From: an uncultured Oscillospiraceae bacterium
GTDB lineage: Bacteria > Bacillota > Clostridia > Oscillospirales > Oscillospiraceae
Reading direction: 5' to 3'
DNA: 44,036 nt
NCBI GenBank assembly: GCA_944387205.1
Contig: CALXDZ010000038.1
Span: 1-44,036, forward strand
In this document: one piece after another, positions 37,126 through 44,036 of the stretch
Layout: each line of letters starts with the position of its first letter
Position numbering within the stretch: the first letter of the stretch is position 1
The notes under the pieces: generated by a model
Database searches by the model: none
What the model was told of the DNA's origin: nothing
What the model saw: only the letters and a program-made list of their open reading frames with translations
Program-made: the position numbers and the translations under genes

Positions 37126-39366
37126 ATGCCTAAGAAAAAGCAACCTGAGGGGTCCCAGCACAAGGGCAACCCCAACGTCATGGGCCTCCACCCGGCGGTG
37201 GTGGAGGAGCCCATCACCCAGACCCTGGAAACCAACTACATGCCCTACGCCATGAGCGTCATCGTCTCCCGGGCCATCCCGGAGATCGACGGCTTCAAGC
37301 CCTCCCACCGCAAGCTCCTCTACACCATGTACAAGATGGGCCTTTTGACCGGCGGGCGCACCAAGAGCGCCAACATCGTGGGCCAGACCATGCGCCTCAA
37401 CCCCCACGGCGACGCCGCCATCTACGAGACCATGGTGCGCCTTTCCAAGGGCTACGGCGCCCTGCTGACCCCCTTTGTGGACTCCAAGGGCAACTTCGGC
37501 AAGGTCTACTCCCGGGACATGGCCTACGCCGCCAGCCGGTACACCGAGGCCAAGCTCAGCCCCATCTGCGCCGAGCTGTTCCGGGACATCGACTCCGACA
37601 CCGTGGACTTTATCGACAACTATGACAACACCATGAAGGAGCCGGCCCTGCTGCCCACCACCTTCCCCAACATTCTGGTGTCGGCCAACAGCGGCATTGC
37701 CGTGGGCATGGCCTCCCAGCTGTGCGGCTTCAACCTCAGCGAGGTGTGCCAGACCACCGTGGCGTATCTGAAAAATCCCGACTGCACCCTCCAGGACACC
37801 CTCCTGGCCCCGGATTTCCCCACCGGCGGCGAGCTTCTCTGTGACCCGGCGGCCCTGGAGGAGATCTACCGCACCGGCCGGGGCAGCGTGAAGGTCCGGG
37901 CCCGGTGGCGCTATGTGAAGGCGGAAAACCTCATTGAGATCTACGAGATCCCCTACTCCACCACCACCGAGGCCATTCTGGACAAGGTGGCGGAGCTCAT
38001 CAAGGCCGGAAAGGCCAAGGAGATCTCCGACATGCGGGACGAGACGGACCTGAACGGCTTAAAGCTGACCATCGACCTCAAGCGGGGCACGGACCCGGAC
38101 AAGCTGATGGCCAAGCTCTTCCGCATGACCACCCTTCAGGACAGCATCAGCTGCAACTTCAACGTGCTCATCGCCGGACAGCCCCGGGTGCTGGGGGTGC
38201 GGCAGATTTTGGAGGAGTGGACCGGCTGGCGCACCGACTCCGTCCGCCGCCGGGTCCACTTCGTCCTGGGCAAGCGGAAGGAAAAGCTCCACCTGCTCAA
38301 GGGCCTCAAGCGCATTCTGCTGGACATCGACAAGGCCGTGCGGATCATCCGGGAGACGGAGGCGGAGGCCGACGTGATCCCCAATCTGATGATCGGCTTC
38401 GGCATCGACCAGGTCCAGGCCGAGTTCGTGGCGGAGATCAAGCTGCGGAACATCAACAAGGAGTATATCCTCAAGCGGGTCCAGGAGGTGGAGAGCCTCC
38501 AGGACGAGATCGACGACCTGGAGGACATCCTCCAAAGCCCCAAGCGGGTGAAGAAGATCCTCATGGACGAGCTGACGGCGGTGGAGAAGAAGTATGGCCA
38601 GCCCCGGCGCACCGTTATCCTCTACGGCCAGGAGGCCGAGGAGGCGGACGAGGAGGAGGCGGTGGAGGACTATCCCGTCCACCTGTTCCTCTCCCGGGAG
38701 GGCTACTTCAAGAAGATCACCCCCCAGTCCCTGCGGATGAGCGGAGAGCAGAAGTACAAGGAGGGCGACGGCCCCAGAGAGAGCTTCGAGACCACCAACC
38801 GCGCGGAGATCTTGTTCTTCACCGACAAGTGCCAGGTCTACAAGATCCGCCTGAGCGAGTTCGACGACACCAAGGCCAGCGTCCTGGGCGAGTATCTGCC
38901 CGGCAAGCTGGGCATGGACGAGGGCGAGAGCGTGGTGTGGGCCTGCCTGCCCGGGGAGGACTACGCCGGAGAGCTGCTGTTCTTCTTTGAAAATGGCAAG
39001 GCGGCCCGGGTGGCCCTGGCGGCCTACCGCACCACCTCCAACCGCCGCAAGCTCACCGGCGCCTACTCGGACAAGAGCCCCCTGGTGTGTATCCGGCGGC
39101 TGGACAGAGACGAAGAGCTGGCGGTGTACTCCACCGAGCCCCGGTGCCTCATTTTCCACACCTCGCTGCTCTCCCCCAAGACCACCCGCACCACCCAGGG
39201 CGTAGCGGTGATGACCCTCAAGCCCAAGTACCGTCTGGACCATGTTTCGGCGGTGGAGGACACGGGCATCGTCCACCACAGCCGCTACCGGGTCCGGGCC
39301 GTCCCCGCCGCCGGCGCCCTCTTGAAGGCCGAGGACAGCGAGGAAAAGCAGCTGGAGCTGCTCTAA
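37126..39366 (+). CDS. Type IIA DNA topoisomerase A subunit (ParC/GyrA-like)
   Basis: The DNA-cleaving subunit, 746 residues. The breakage-reunion domain has YMPYAMSVIVSRAIPEIDGFKPSHRKLLYTMYKMGL, NPHGDAAIYETMVRLSKGYGALLTPFVDSKGNFGK, and the active-site tyrosine in YAASRYTEAKLS at about residue 130. A coiled-coil tower lies at about 400-490. The C-terminal beta-pinwheel is short, with blades starting LFLSREGYFKKI, ILFFTDKCQVYKI and LLFFFENGKAARV. I see no GyrA box (QRRGGKG), which favours a decatenating ParC-type enzyme over a gyrase. The ribosome binding site is weak (GGAAAGAG about 17 bases before the ATG at 37126). Partner of the B subunit at 33461. Confidence 0.9.
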   Translation: MPKKKQPEGSQHKGNPNVMGLHPAVVEEPITQTLETNYMPYAMSVIVSRAIPEIDGFKPSHRKLLYTMYKMGLLTGGRTKSANIVGQTMRLNPHGDAAIYETMVRLSKGYGALLTPFVDSKGNFGKVYSRDMAYAASRYTEAKLSPICAELFRDIDSDTVDFIDNYDNTMKEPALLPTTFPNILVSANSGIAVGMASQLCGFNLSEVCQTTVAYLKNPDCTLQDTLLAPDFPTGGELLCDPAALEEIYRTGRGSVKVRARWRYVKAENLIEIYEIPYSTTTEAILDKVAELIKAGKAKEISDMRDETDLNGLKLTIDLKRGTDPDKLMAKLFRMTTLQDSISCNFNVLIAGQPRVLGVRQILEEWTGWRTDSVRRRVHFVLGKRKEKLHLLKGLKRILLDIDKAVRIIRETEAEADVIPNLMIGFGIDQVQAEFVAEIKLRNINKEYILKRVQEVESLQDEIDDLEDILQSPKRVKKILMDELTAVEKKYGQPRRTVILYGQEAEEADEEEAVEDYPVHLFLSREGYFKKITPQSLRMSGEQKYKEGDGPRESFETTNRAEILFFTDKCQVYKIRLSEFDDTKASVLGEYLPGKLGMDEGESVVWACLPGEDYAGELLFFFENGKAARVALAAYRTTSNRRKLTGAYSDKSPLVCIRRLDRDEELAVYSTEPRCLIFHTSLLSPKTTRTTQGVAVMTLKPKYRLDHVSAVEDTGIVHHSRYRVRAVPAAGALLKAEDSEEKQLELL

Positions 39367-39376
39367 AGTCAGAAAC

Positions 39377-39396
39377 AAAGGCCCCAGGGGCCTTTT
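39377..39396 (+). terminator. Terminator of the topoisomerase A-subunit gene
   Basis: AAAGGCCC (39377-39384), loop CAG, GGGCCTTT (39388-39395), T. Confidence 0.7.
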
Positions 39397-39412
39397 GTGA
39401 GAGGGAAAGCGT

Positions 39413-39468
39413 CCCGCCGGATGGAGCGACGGAAGGCATGGGGTCTTCCGTATGGTCTCTCCGGCGGG
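39413..39468 (+). other. Nested stem-loop in the leader of the first LUD gene
   Basis: CCCGCCGGA (39413-39421) pairs with TCCGGCGGG (39460-39468), and inside it ACGGAAG (39429-39435) pairs with CTTCCGT (39445-39451). It ends 25 bases before the start codon and is not a terminator. A leader regulatory structure is possible. Confidence 0.5.
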
Positions 39469-39492
39469 GAACAAGAGAAAGGAGCGCAGCAT

Positions 39493-40089
39493 ATGGATTT
39501 CACCAAAGTCAGCGAGAATTTGAAGGCACGGGGCTACGCCGTGCAGTGCTTCGCCACGGCCCGGGAGGCCGCGGACTACTTGAACGGCGCCATCGACGGC
39601 GTTTCCGTGGGCTTCGGCGGCTCCATGACATTGGAGCAGATGGGCCTTTTTGAGCGTCTGAGCGGCCACAACCGCGCCCTGTGGCACTGGCGGGAGGGCA
39701 CCGCTGAGGACCCCCGGAAGGAGGCCCTCACCGCCGACGTGTATGTGACCTCTGTCAACGGCATGGACGAGGACGGGGACCTCATCAACATCGACGGCGC
39801 CGGCAACCGGGTGGCCGCCACCCTCTTCGGCCACAGGAAGGTCTACTTCGTGGTGGGCCGGAACAAATTGGCTCCCACCTATGAGGAGGCCCTCTGGCGG
39901 GCCCGGAACATCTCCGCCCCCAAGAACGCCCAGCGGCTCCAGCGCAAGACCCCCTGCGCCGCCAAGGGCGACAAGTGCTATGACTGCAAGAGCCCCGAGC
40001 GCATCTGCCGGGGACTGGTGGTGCTGTGGAAGCCCATGATGGGCATGGAGGCTGAGGTGGTCCTGGTGGACGAGGACCTGGGCTATTAA
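39493..40089 (+). CDS. LUD-domain (LutC/DUF162-like) protein, first tandem copy
   Basis: A 198-residue protein of the LUD superfamily, which includes the lactate-utilisation proteins LutB/LutC. Visible blocks: VSVGFGGSMTLEQMGLFE (glycine-rich loop, about 37-54), ADVYVTSVNGMDEDGDLINIDGAGNRVAA (about 81-109), YFVVGRNKLAPTYEEALWRAR, and a cysteine cluster C155, C162, C165, C172 (KCYDCKSPERICRG) that probably binds metal. The ATG at 39493 follows AAAGGAGCG. It is followed after 27 bases by a close paralogue, so the two are a recent tandem duplication in one operon. No lutA, lutB or lactate permease is adjacent, so a role in lactate use is unproven. Confidence 0.88.
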   Translation: MDFTKVSENLKARGYAVQCFATAREAADYLNGAIDGVSVGFGGSMTLEQMGLFERLSGHNRALWHWREGTAEDPRKEALTADVYVTSVNGMDEDGDLINIDGAGNRVAATLFGHRKVYFVVGRNKLAPTYEEALWRARNISAPKNAQRLQRKTPCAAKGDKCYDCKSPERICRGLVVLWKPMMGMEAEVVLVDEDLGY

Positions 40090-40116
40090 AATCTCCGCTG
40101 CAAGGAGGAAAGGGCC

Positions 40117-40725
40117 ATGGATTTCACCAAAGTCAGCGAAAATCTGAAGGCACGGGGTTATACCGTGCAGTGTTTTTCCACCGCCCGGGAGGCCGCGGAC
40201 TATCTGGACGGCGCCATTGACGGCCGCACCGTGGCCTTCGGCGGCTCCGTGACGCTGGACCAACTGGGCCTTTACGAGCGCCTGGGGACCCACAACCGCG
40301 TCCTGTGGCACCAGCGCCAGGGCACCGGCGGCGACGGACGCCCGGACCCCCGGAAGGAGGGTCTCGCCGCCGACGTGTACCTGACCTCCGTCAACGCCCT
40401 GACCGAAGACGGGGAGCTCCTCAACATCGACCGCACCGGCAACCGGCTGGCCTCCATTCTCTACGGGCCGGGAAAGGTCTGCTTTGTGGTGGGGCGGAAC
40501 AAGCTCTGCCCCACCTATGAGGCGGCCCTGCACAGGGCCCGGAACGTGGCCGCCCCCCAGAACGTCCGGCGGTTGGGGGCCAGGACCCCCTGCGCCGCCG
40601 GGGAACTGCGGTGCCACGACTGCAAGAGCCCGGACCGCATCTGCCGGGGACTGACCGTGCTCTGGGGGCCCATGCTGGGCCGGGAGGCGGAAGTGGTGCT
40701 CATCGATGAGGATCTGGGGTATTGA
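40117..40725 (+). CDS. LUD-domain (LutC/DUF162-like) protein, second tandem copy
   Basis: A 202-residue paralogue of the preceding gene. The first 19 codons differ at only a few third positions or single residues, and the glycine loop (VAFGGSVTLDQLGLYE), the NIDxxGNR motif and the four-cysteine cluster (CAAGELRCHDCKSPDRICRG) are all kept. A short insertion, GGDGRP, after residue 71 is the main difference. AAGGAGGAAAGG precedes the ATG at 40117. Together the two could form a heterodimer, or the copies may be diverging in substrate. The downstream lipoprotein gene is separated by a stem-loop without a strong T run. Confidence 0.88.
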   Translation: MDFTKVSENLKARGYTVQCFSTAREAADYLDGAIDGRTVAFGGSVTLDQLGLYERLGTHNRVLWHQRQGTGGDGRPDPRKEGLAADVYLTSVNALTEDGELLNIDRTGNRLASILYGPGKVCFVVGRNKLCPTYEAALHRARNVAAPQNVRRLGARTPCAAGELRCHDCKSPDRICRGLTVLWGPMLGREAEVVLIDEDLGY

Positions 40726-40738
40726 TCCCTGGTTTTCC

Positions 40739-40775
40739 CCGGGGCGGAGCAGGGGAGAGACCCTTTCCGCCCCGG
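40739..40775 (+). other. Stem-loop after the second LUD gene
   Basis: CCGGGGCGGA (40739-40748) pairs with TCCGCCCCGG (40766-40775). A T-rich stretch only appears 12 bases later (CTCTTTT), so it is at best a weak terminator. Confidence 0.45.
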
Positions 40776-40808
40776 CGGGATCACTCTTTTGAGAAAGGCG
40801 GCTGTGCC

Positions 40809-41498
40809 ATGAAGAAAATACGGCGTCTGATGGCTCTGGCGGCGGCCTGCGCGGTGCTCAGCGGCTGCTCGCTGCTGGAGCGGTCCTACGGCGTGGTGGA
40901 AGCCCACAGCCGCAAGTACTGGGAGAGCGAGGCGGAAACCACCCTCCGGGCGGACAACTATCAGGACATGGTCAACGATCTGCTGATCCTGGTGGGCCAG
41001 CACACGGAGAGCGCGGTGATCCGGCTCTATGAGTACAACGATGACATGACCGTGGCCGAGACCCTGGACGCCGCCGCCACGGAGGTGCAGCAGGAGACAG
41101 CCATGGGCAGCTACGCCGTGGAGTATATCACCGCCTCCAGCCAGGCCCTCCGGGGCTACTATGAGATCAGCGTCTCCATCCGCTACCGCCGCACGGCCCA
41201 GCAGGTTCAGAACGTGGTCAACGCCACCAGCGTGGCGGCCCTGCCGGAGCTGCTGACCGCCGCCCTGGGGGAGGGGAAAACAGAGCTGGCAGTGCGCATG
41301 GGCTACTTCCAGGATCAGCACCAGGAGGTGGAGGCCATGGTGGCCCAGATCCGGGAGGAGCAGGGGCTTGCAGATACCCCGGCATGGACCGTGTCCTACT
41401 ATCCCTCGCCGGAAAATGTGGGGCTCATTGAGTTCCTCTGGGGCAGCACAGAGGCGGAAGGAGAGGGACAGGAGGCCCCTCCGGAGGCAGCGCCATAA
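40809..41498 (+). CDS. Putative lipoprotein of unknown function
   Basis: A 229-residue exported protein with a lipoprotein signal: MKKIRRLMALAAACAVLSGC, lipobox LSGC, lipidated Cys at 20. The mature part (21-229) is mostly alpha/beta and acidic with no family I recognise. It contains a repeated-looking segment AAATEVQQETAMGSYAVEYITA and IRYRRTAQQVQNVVNATSVAALPELLTAALGEGKTELAVRM. The C-terminal tail is E/A/P-rich. The ATG at 40809 is preceded by AAAGGCGG. It may be the last gene of the LUD transcript, but the intergenic stem-loop leaves this open. Confidence 0.8.
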   Translation: MKKIRRLMALAAACAVLSGCSLLERSYGVVEAHSRKYWESEAETTLRADNYQDMVNDLLILVGQHTESAVIRLYEYNDDMTVAETLDAAATEVQQETAMGSYAVEYITASSQALRGYYEISVSIRYRRTAQQVQNVVNATSVAALPELLTAALGEGKTELAVRMGYFQDQHQEVEAMVAQIREEQGLADTPAWTVSYYPSPENVGLIEFLWGSTEAEGEGQEAPPEAAP

Positions 41499-41525
41499 AA
41501 AATAAGTAAAATTACAGAAAAAGTA

Positions 41526-41554
41526 TTGACAAAACGGGGACTACCTGCTATACT
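41526..41554 (+). promoter_or_regulatory. Promoter of tRNA-Gly(GCC)
   Basis: TTGACA (41526-41531), 17 bases, TATACT (41549-41554): near consensus. Confidence 0.88.
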
Positions 41555-41566
41555 CACTATTGTTCT

Positions 41567-41642
41567 GCGAGCGTAGCTCATCTGGTAGAGCGCCACCTTG
41601 CCAAGGTGGAGGTAGCGAGTTCGAGCCTCGTCGCTCGCTCCA
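41567..41642 (+). tRNA. tRNA-Gly, anticodon GCC
   Basis: A 76-nt cloverleaf with encoded CCA. Acceptor GCGAGCG (41567-41573) pairs with CGCTCGC (41632-41638). The anticodon stem CCACC/GGTGG holds the loop TTGCCAA, giving GCC, which reads GGC and GGU. T-arm GTTCGAG. The sequence after it is more AT-rich and accessory, so it may be an integration site. Confidence 0.97.
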
Positions 41643-41751
41643 GAAAAAAGAGAGACAGCCAAGGGCTACTCCTCATAAGGACATCTTGAGATAAATCCAA
41701 GAATGACCGATTGAGAGAGGCCCTGGGGTGTCACCCCAGACGAAAATGGGG

Positions 41752-41792
41752 AAATAGCCGCAAGCCACTTTGTGTGGCTTGCGGCTATTTTT
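41752..41792. terminator. Terminator downstream of tRNA-Gly(GCC)
   Basis: A 17-bp stem (41752-41768 with 41774-41790), loop TTTGT, then T run. The 110 bases between the tRNA and this stem contain only a short CTGGGGTGTCACCCCAG hairpin (near 41724) and no gene. Confidence 0.92.
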
Positions 41793-41898
41793 ATGCCTAT
41801 GTTTCAAAGCCTCCAAACGATTAGGAACCATTCAAATATTTTTGTGGCTTTATCAGCCAACCTGTGGTATGTTGTCTTGCTGCAAGGAGGTAAGATAC

Positions 41899-42201
41899 AT
41901 GAACGACATTCTAAATCAACTCTACACCAGATTTTATGCTCCACTGCCCATGGGAGAGTCTGAGCAGGAAATTGAAGATTGCCACCGGCAGCTCATTGAG
42001 CGGTTGGACAAGCCGGAGCGTAAACTGGTGCTGCGGATCATCGACGCCCAGAATCTGATGATAGAACAACGCTCCGTGGATAGCTTCATCTGCGGCTTTC
42101 GTCTGGCGTGGGAAATGGAAAACGAACTGAATCATTATAAAGAGAACAGGCATCCGTTGTCAGCTGAAGAAGCTGAGGCGGATGCCTGTTCTATGCTATA
42201 G
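41899..42201 (+). CDS. DUF6809-like small protein
   Basis: A 100-residue cytosolic protein resembling the DUF6809 family of clostridia: LYTRFYAPLPMGESEQEIEDCHRQLIERLDKPERKLVLRIIDAQNLMIEQRSVDSFICGFRLAWEMENEL, with the usual charged helices and a conserved S-x-x-SFxxGFRLA segment. Function unknown; the family is often found on mobile or accessory DNA. AAGGAGGTAAG before the ATG at 41899 fixes the start. Its last codons form a 14-bp stem (AGAACAGGCATCCG at 42143-42156 with 42179-42192). This stem may also act on the minus strand as a weak terminator for the converging gene. Confidence 0.75.
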   Translation: MNDILNQLYTRFYAPLPMGESEQEIEDCHRQLIERLDKPERKLVLRIIDAQNLMIEQRSVDSFICGFRLAWEMENELNHYKENRHPLSAEEAEADACSML

Positions 42202-42229
42202 AATGAAATTTCCGGGTATTGGTGAGGCA

Positions 42230-43756
42230 TTACGGAAACAGATCAATGACCGCATCCTCAAACTGCTTCTCATGAAATACCATCCGCCACTCTACCTGTT
42301 CCACAGGCTCAAAATGCAGCGAAGAACAGGCAGCGTGGAGCTTGCCCTGCTTGTCCGGACCGTAAAGGATTATTGTTGCAGGGCCGTCCGCACCGCCGAT
42401 GATCCCCATGACCATGGCACACGCGGTGGCTACGGGTTGACCGGGGGCGGAAGGGGCTTGCCAGGGCCGGTCGCCATCGTCACAGTCCATAATGGTCAAA
42501 ACACCGTCTGGTAGCTCCGGGGTGACAGTATAGCTCATGGCCACATAGTGGCTGGGGCGCTCCAGCCCAGTGTCCGGCACACGGTTCCAGTCCATAGCCT
42601 GGGCTTCATATTCCTGCACGGTCAGGATATGCTCCGCACCGCCATGGGAAAAGACAGCGGTATCCCCCGGACATCTTACCTGAAAATGTGGGCCAGGGAT
42701 AGAGACTGGGTCCTGGGTGATTGTCAGGAAAAGGCTGCGAATCTCCGGCTTGCGCTTGGTCGCCCAGGGATAGGCGGAGCGCCAGATCATCCACCCCAAA
42801 TTTGGGTCCAGGCCGTAGTGTTCCACAGCCTCTCTGGCCTCGTCTTCCACGGAATACTCCGGGGGCAGACAGGGGTTGTAGGCGGTTCCACAGCCATTGT
42901 CTGGGTTTAGAGCTTTCCCGTTCAGGTGCAGGATGGCGTGAAAATCCAGATTCATCGGGCTGTCCAAATCGATCTGCATTCGTTGTTCCTGGGTAAATTC
43001 TCGGAGGGATTCGGTTTCTGGGTACAGATCCCATTTTTCCATGAACGCTCGGATATCAGAAGGCGCTACCTGCATACAGAAATCTACGACCAGCCCTTTG
43101 CCGCACAGGTAGACGGAAGGAATGAGCCAATGGCGGCCCGCCCAGTCAAATTCCTTACGGATGGCCACCTCTTTTCCGGCTTTTCCGCGGCCGGAATGGC
43201 CCCAGAAATTTCCGTCATAGAAGACCTTCCACTCCGGGGGCTGCTGAGGTGCATCTGGATTCAGATCCAGGTCATAGAAGTCCTCTGTGTATTTGATTTT
43301 GCTGTAATCAAATGTGTCCTGTAGTGCATGGAGATATTGCCACGGCTCCTCTATGGGAGAGAGGCCAGTCTGACGGGAAATTCGTGCCAGCACAGTTTTC
43401 TGCTCCTCTGTGGGCGGATTATCCGCCAGAAACGCCTGAAACTGCTCGAAGTTCCATTGCCACGCCTGTTCCAGTGCCGCGCTATCGCCGCAGGCAAGAA
43501 GTAGACTCAGAAAATCAGGAAAATTCCGCGCCAGAGGATGAACATAGTCGGGTGCAACATTCATGGGGCTGACGGCAAACACCATCTCGCCAAACCCGCG
43601 AATAAAGCAAAAGTGAATCCCATCCACTCCAGCCCAGCCAATGACCTTGGCCCCCTAGAAAAAAAAAAAATAGGTCTCGTCCCCAGTACGCTGTTCCAGC
43701 CCCAGAGGAGCCAAATCGATGCCATACTTTAAGAATTTCAGATAGGTAAGTTTCAT
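42230..43756 (-). pseudogene. Long unrecognised gene interrupted by an in-frame stop at a T12 tract
   Basis: Reading from an ATG at 43756 (GGGAGGAGATTCC ribosome site), one frame of 509 codons runs to the stop at 42230. It is broken once, by TAG at 43655-43657 (codon 34), directly after a run of twelve T (minus strand, 43659-43670). Before the break: MKLTYLKFLKYGIDLAPLGLEQ... After it: GAKVIGWAGVDGIHFCFIRGFGEMVFAV. Both parts look like real protein in the same frame. The remaining 465-codon stretch could still be translated from GTG at 43627, but without a clear ribosome binding site. I do not recognise the family. An aromatic-rich region (PPEWKVFYDGNFWGH, about 180) suggests a globular cytosolic protein. 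Composition is less GC-rich than in the main chromosome part. The break may be real decay, phase variation or an assembly error. Confidence 0.7.
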
Positions 43757-43786
43757 TGGAATCTCCTCCCGGTAAGTAGGGTTTCG

Positions 43787-43905
43787 TCAAATGCCGTCCA
43801 GCTCGGTGCCGTAATGCTCCGACCAAAAGCCGTTGTCCAACGCAATGGTAAAGAACGGCGTCATTTTGTTATAGATATCGGTATCGGTGGGCTTGGGTAA
43901 ACCCA
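43787..43905 (-). pseudogene. C-terminal gene remnant
   Basis: The minus strand encodes a protein-like tail, PTDTDIYNKMTPFFTIALDN followed by GFWSEHYGTELDGI and a stop at 43787. Upstream the frame soon loses protein character and meets a TGA near 43983. It ends 31 bases before the start of the interrupted gene, like the last codons of a lost upstream neighbour. Family unknown. From 43906 to 44036 I see only AT-rich DNA with no feature. Confidence 0.4.
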
Positions 43906-44036
43906 ATAAAAAAGACCTGCTAATAAAAGTCAAGTAGAAATTACAGATTTTTAGAGAAGCAAAAAAGGCAACACAAAATCAAGCCGCTGAGCGTTTCAAA
44001 ATTAAAACGGCGGCCAGACAGATGGTATAACGCTGG

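Noticed and set aside
38059..40617. 852-codon minus-strand reading frame
   Set aside because: Shadow of the topoisomerase A and LUD genes; composition is His/Leu/Gly-rich and no start signal is seen.

Overview
The window is a high-GC stretch of Firmicutes (Clostridia) chromosome. A spore-forming gut member of the Oscillospiraceae (Flavonifractor / Lawsonibacter / Intestinimonas type) is the most likely source. The reasons are the germination protease gene gpr and a spoVAC gene, strong Shine-Dalgarno sequences, S-layer homology proteins, DUF6809 and DUF6487-like proteins, and clostridial-style sigma/partner pairs. The organism is an inference; no species-diagnostic RNA is present.

Layout. 1-12.5 kb is mostly housekeeping: recJ (cut by the window edge), an S-layer homology protein with a GH18-like tail, a promoter-to-terminator interval with no gene that looks like a structured RNA, a DUF2461 gene, gpr, rpsT, metG, an ABM-family monooxygenase, an exoA-type AP endonuclease, a D-Ala-D-Ala carboxypeptidase and pgi. 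12.7-18.4 kb has tRNA-Gly(CCC), two MATE transporters, a CmpB-family membrane protein and a CorC/CNNM-family membrane protein whose promoter lies about 350 nt upstream of the gene. 18.9-24.1 kb has a large secreted phosphodiester-glycosidase/SLH protein, a zinc-ribbon protein and hemW. 24.28-25.04 kb is a gene-free element bounded by perfect 114-bp inverted repeats. 25.1-33.0 kb is regulatory: a divergent XRE / AbrB-like pair sharing an operator-like palindrome, an isolated spoVAC with a forespore-type promoter, two ECF-sigma + membrane-partner modules arranged tail to tail, an SPFH-ribbon-helix-helix operon with a double TGATATCA site over its promoter, and a diguanylate cyclase. 33.2-39.4 kb opens with three DnaA boxes beside an AT-rich tract. 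It then holds a divergent type II topoisomerase (B and A subunits) with a secreted copper-amine-oxidase-N-domain protein between the subunit genes. 39.5-41.5 kb has two tandem LUD-domain genes and a lipoprotein.

After tRNA-Gly(GCC) at 41.57-41.64 kb the base composition becomes visibly more AT-rich. The genes there are accessory or broken: DUF6809, a long unrecognised gene interrupted by an in-frame stop beside a T12 run, and a C-terminal gene remnant. This looks like the edge of a genomic island.

The most novel-looking items are the large inverted-repeat element, the orphan structured RNA candidate at 3.8-4.0 kb, the DnaA-box trio upstream of the topoisomerase operon, the mirrored sigma-factor modules, and the two small regulator loci with visible operators.
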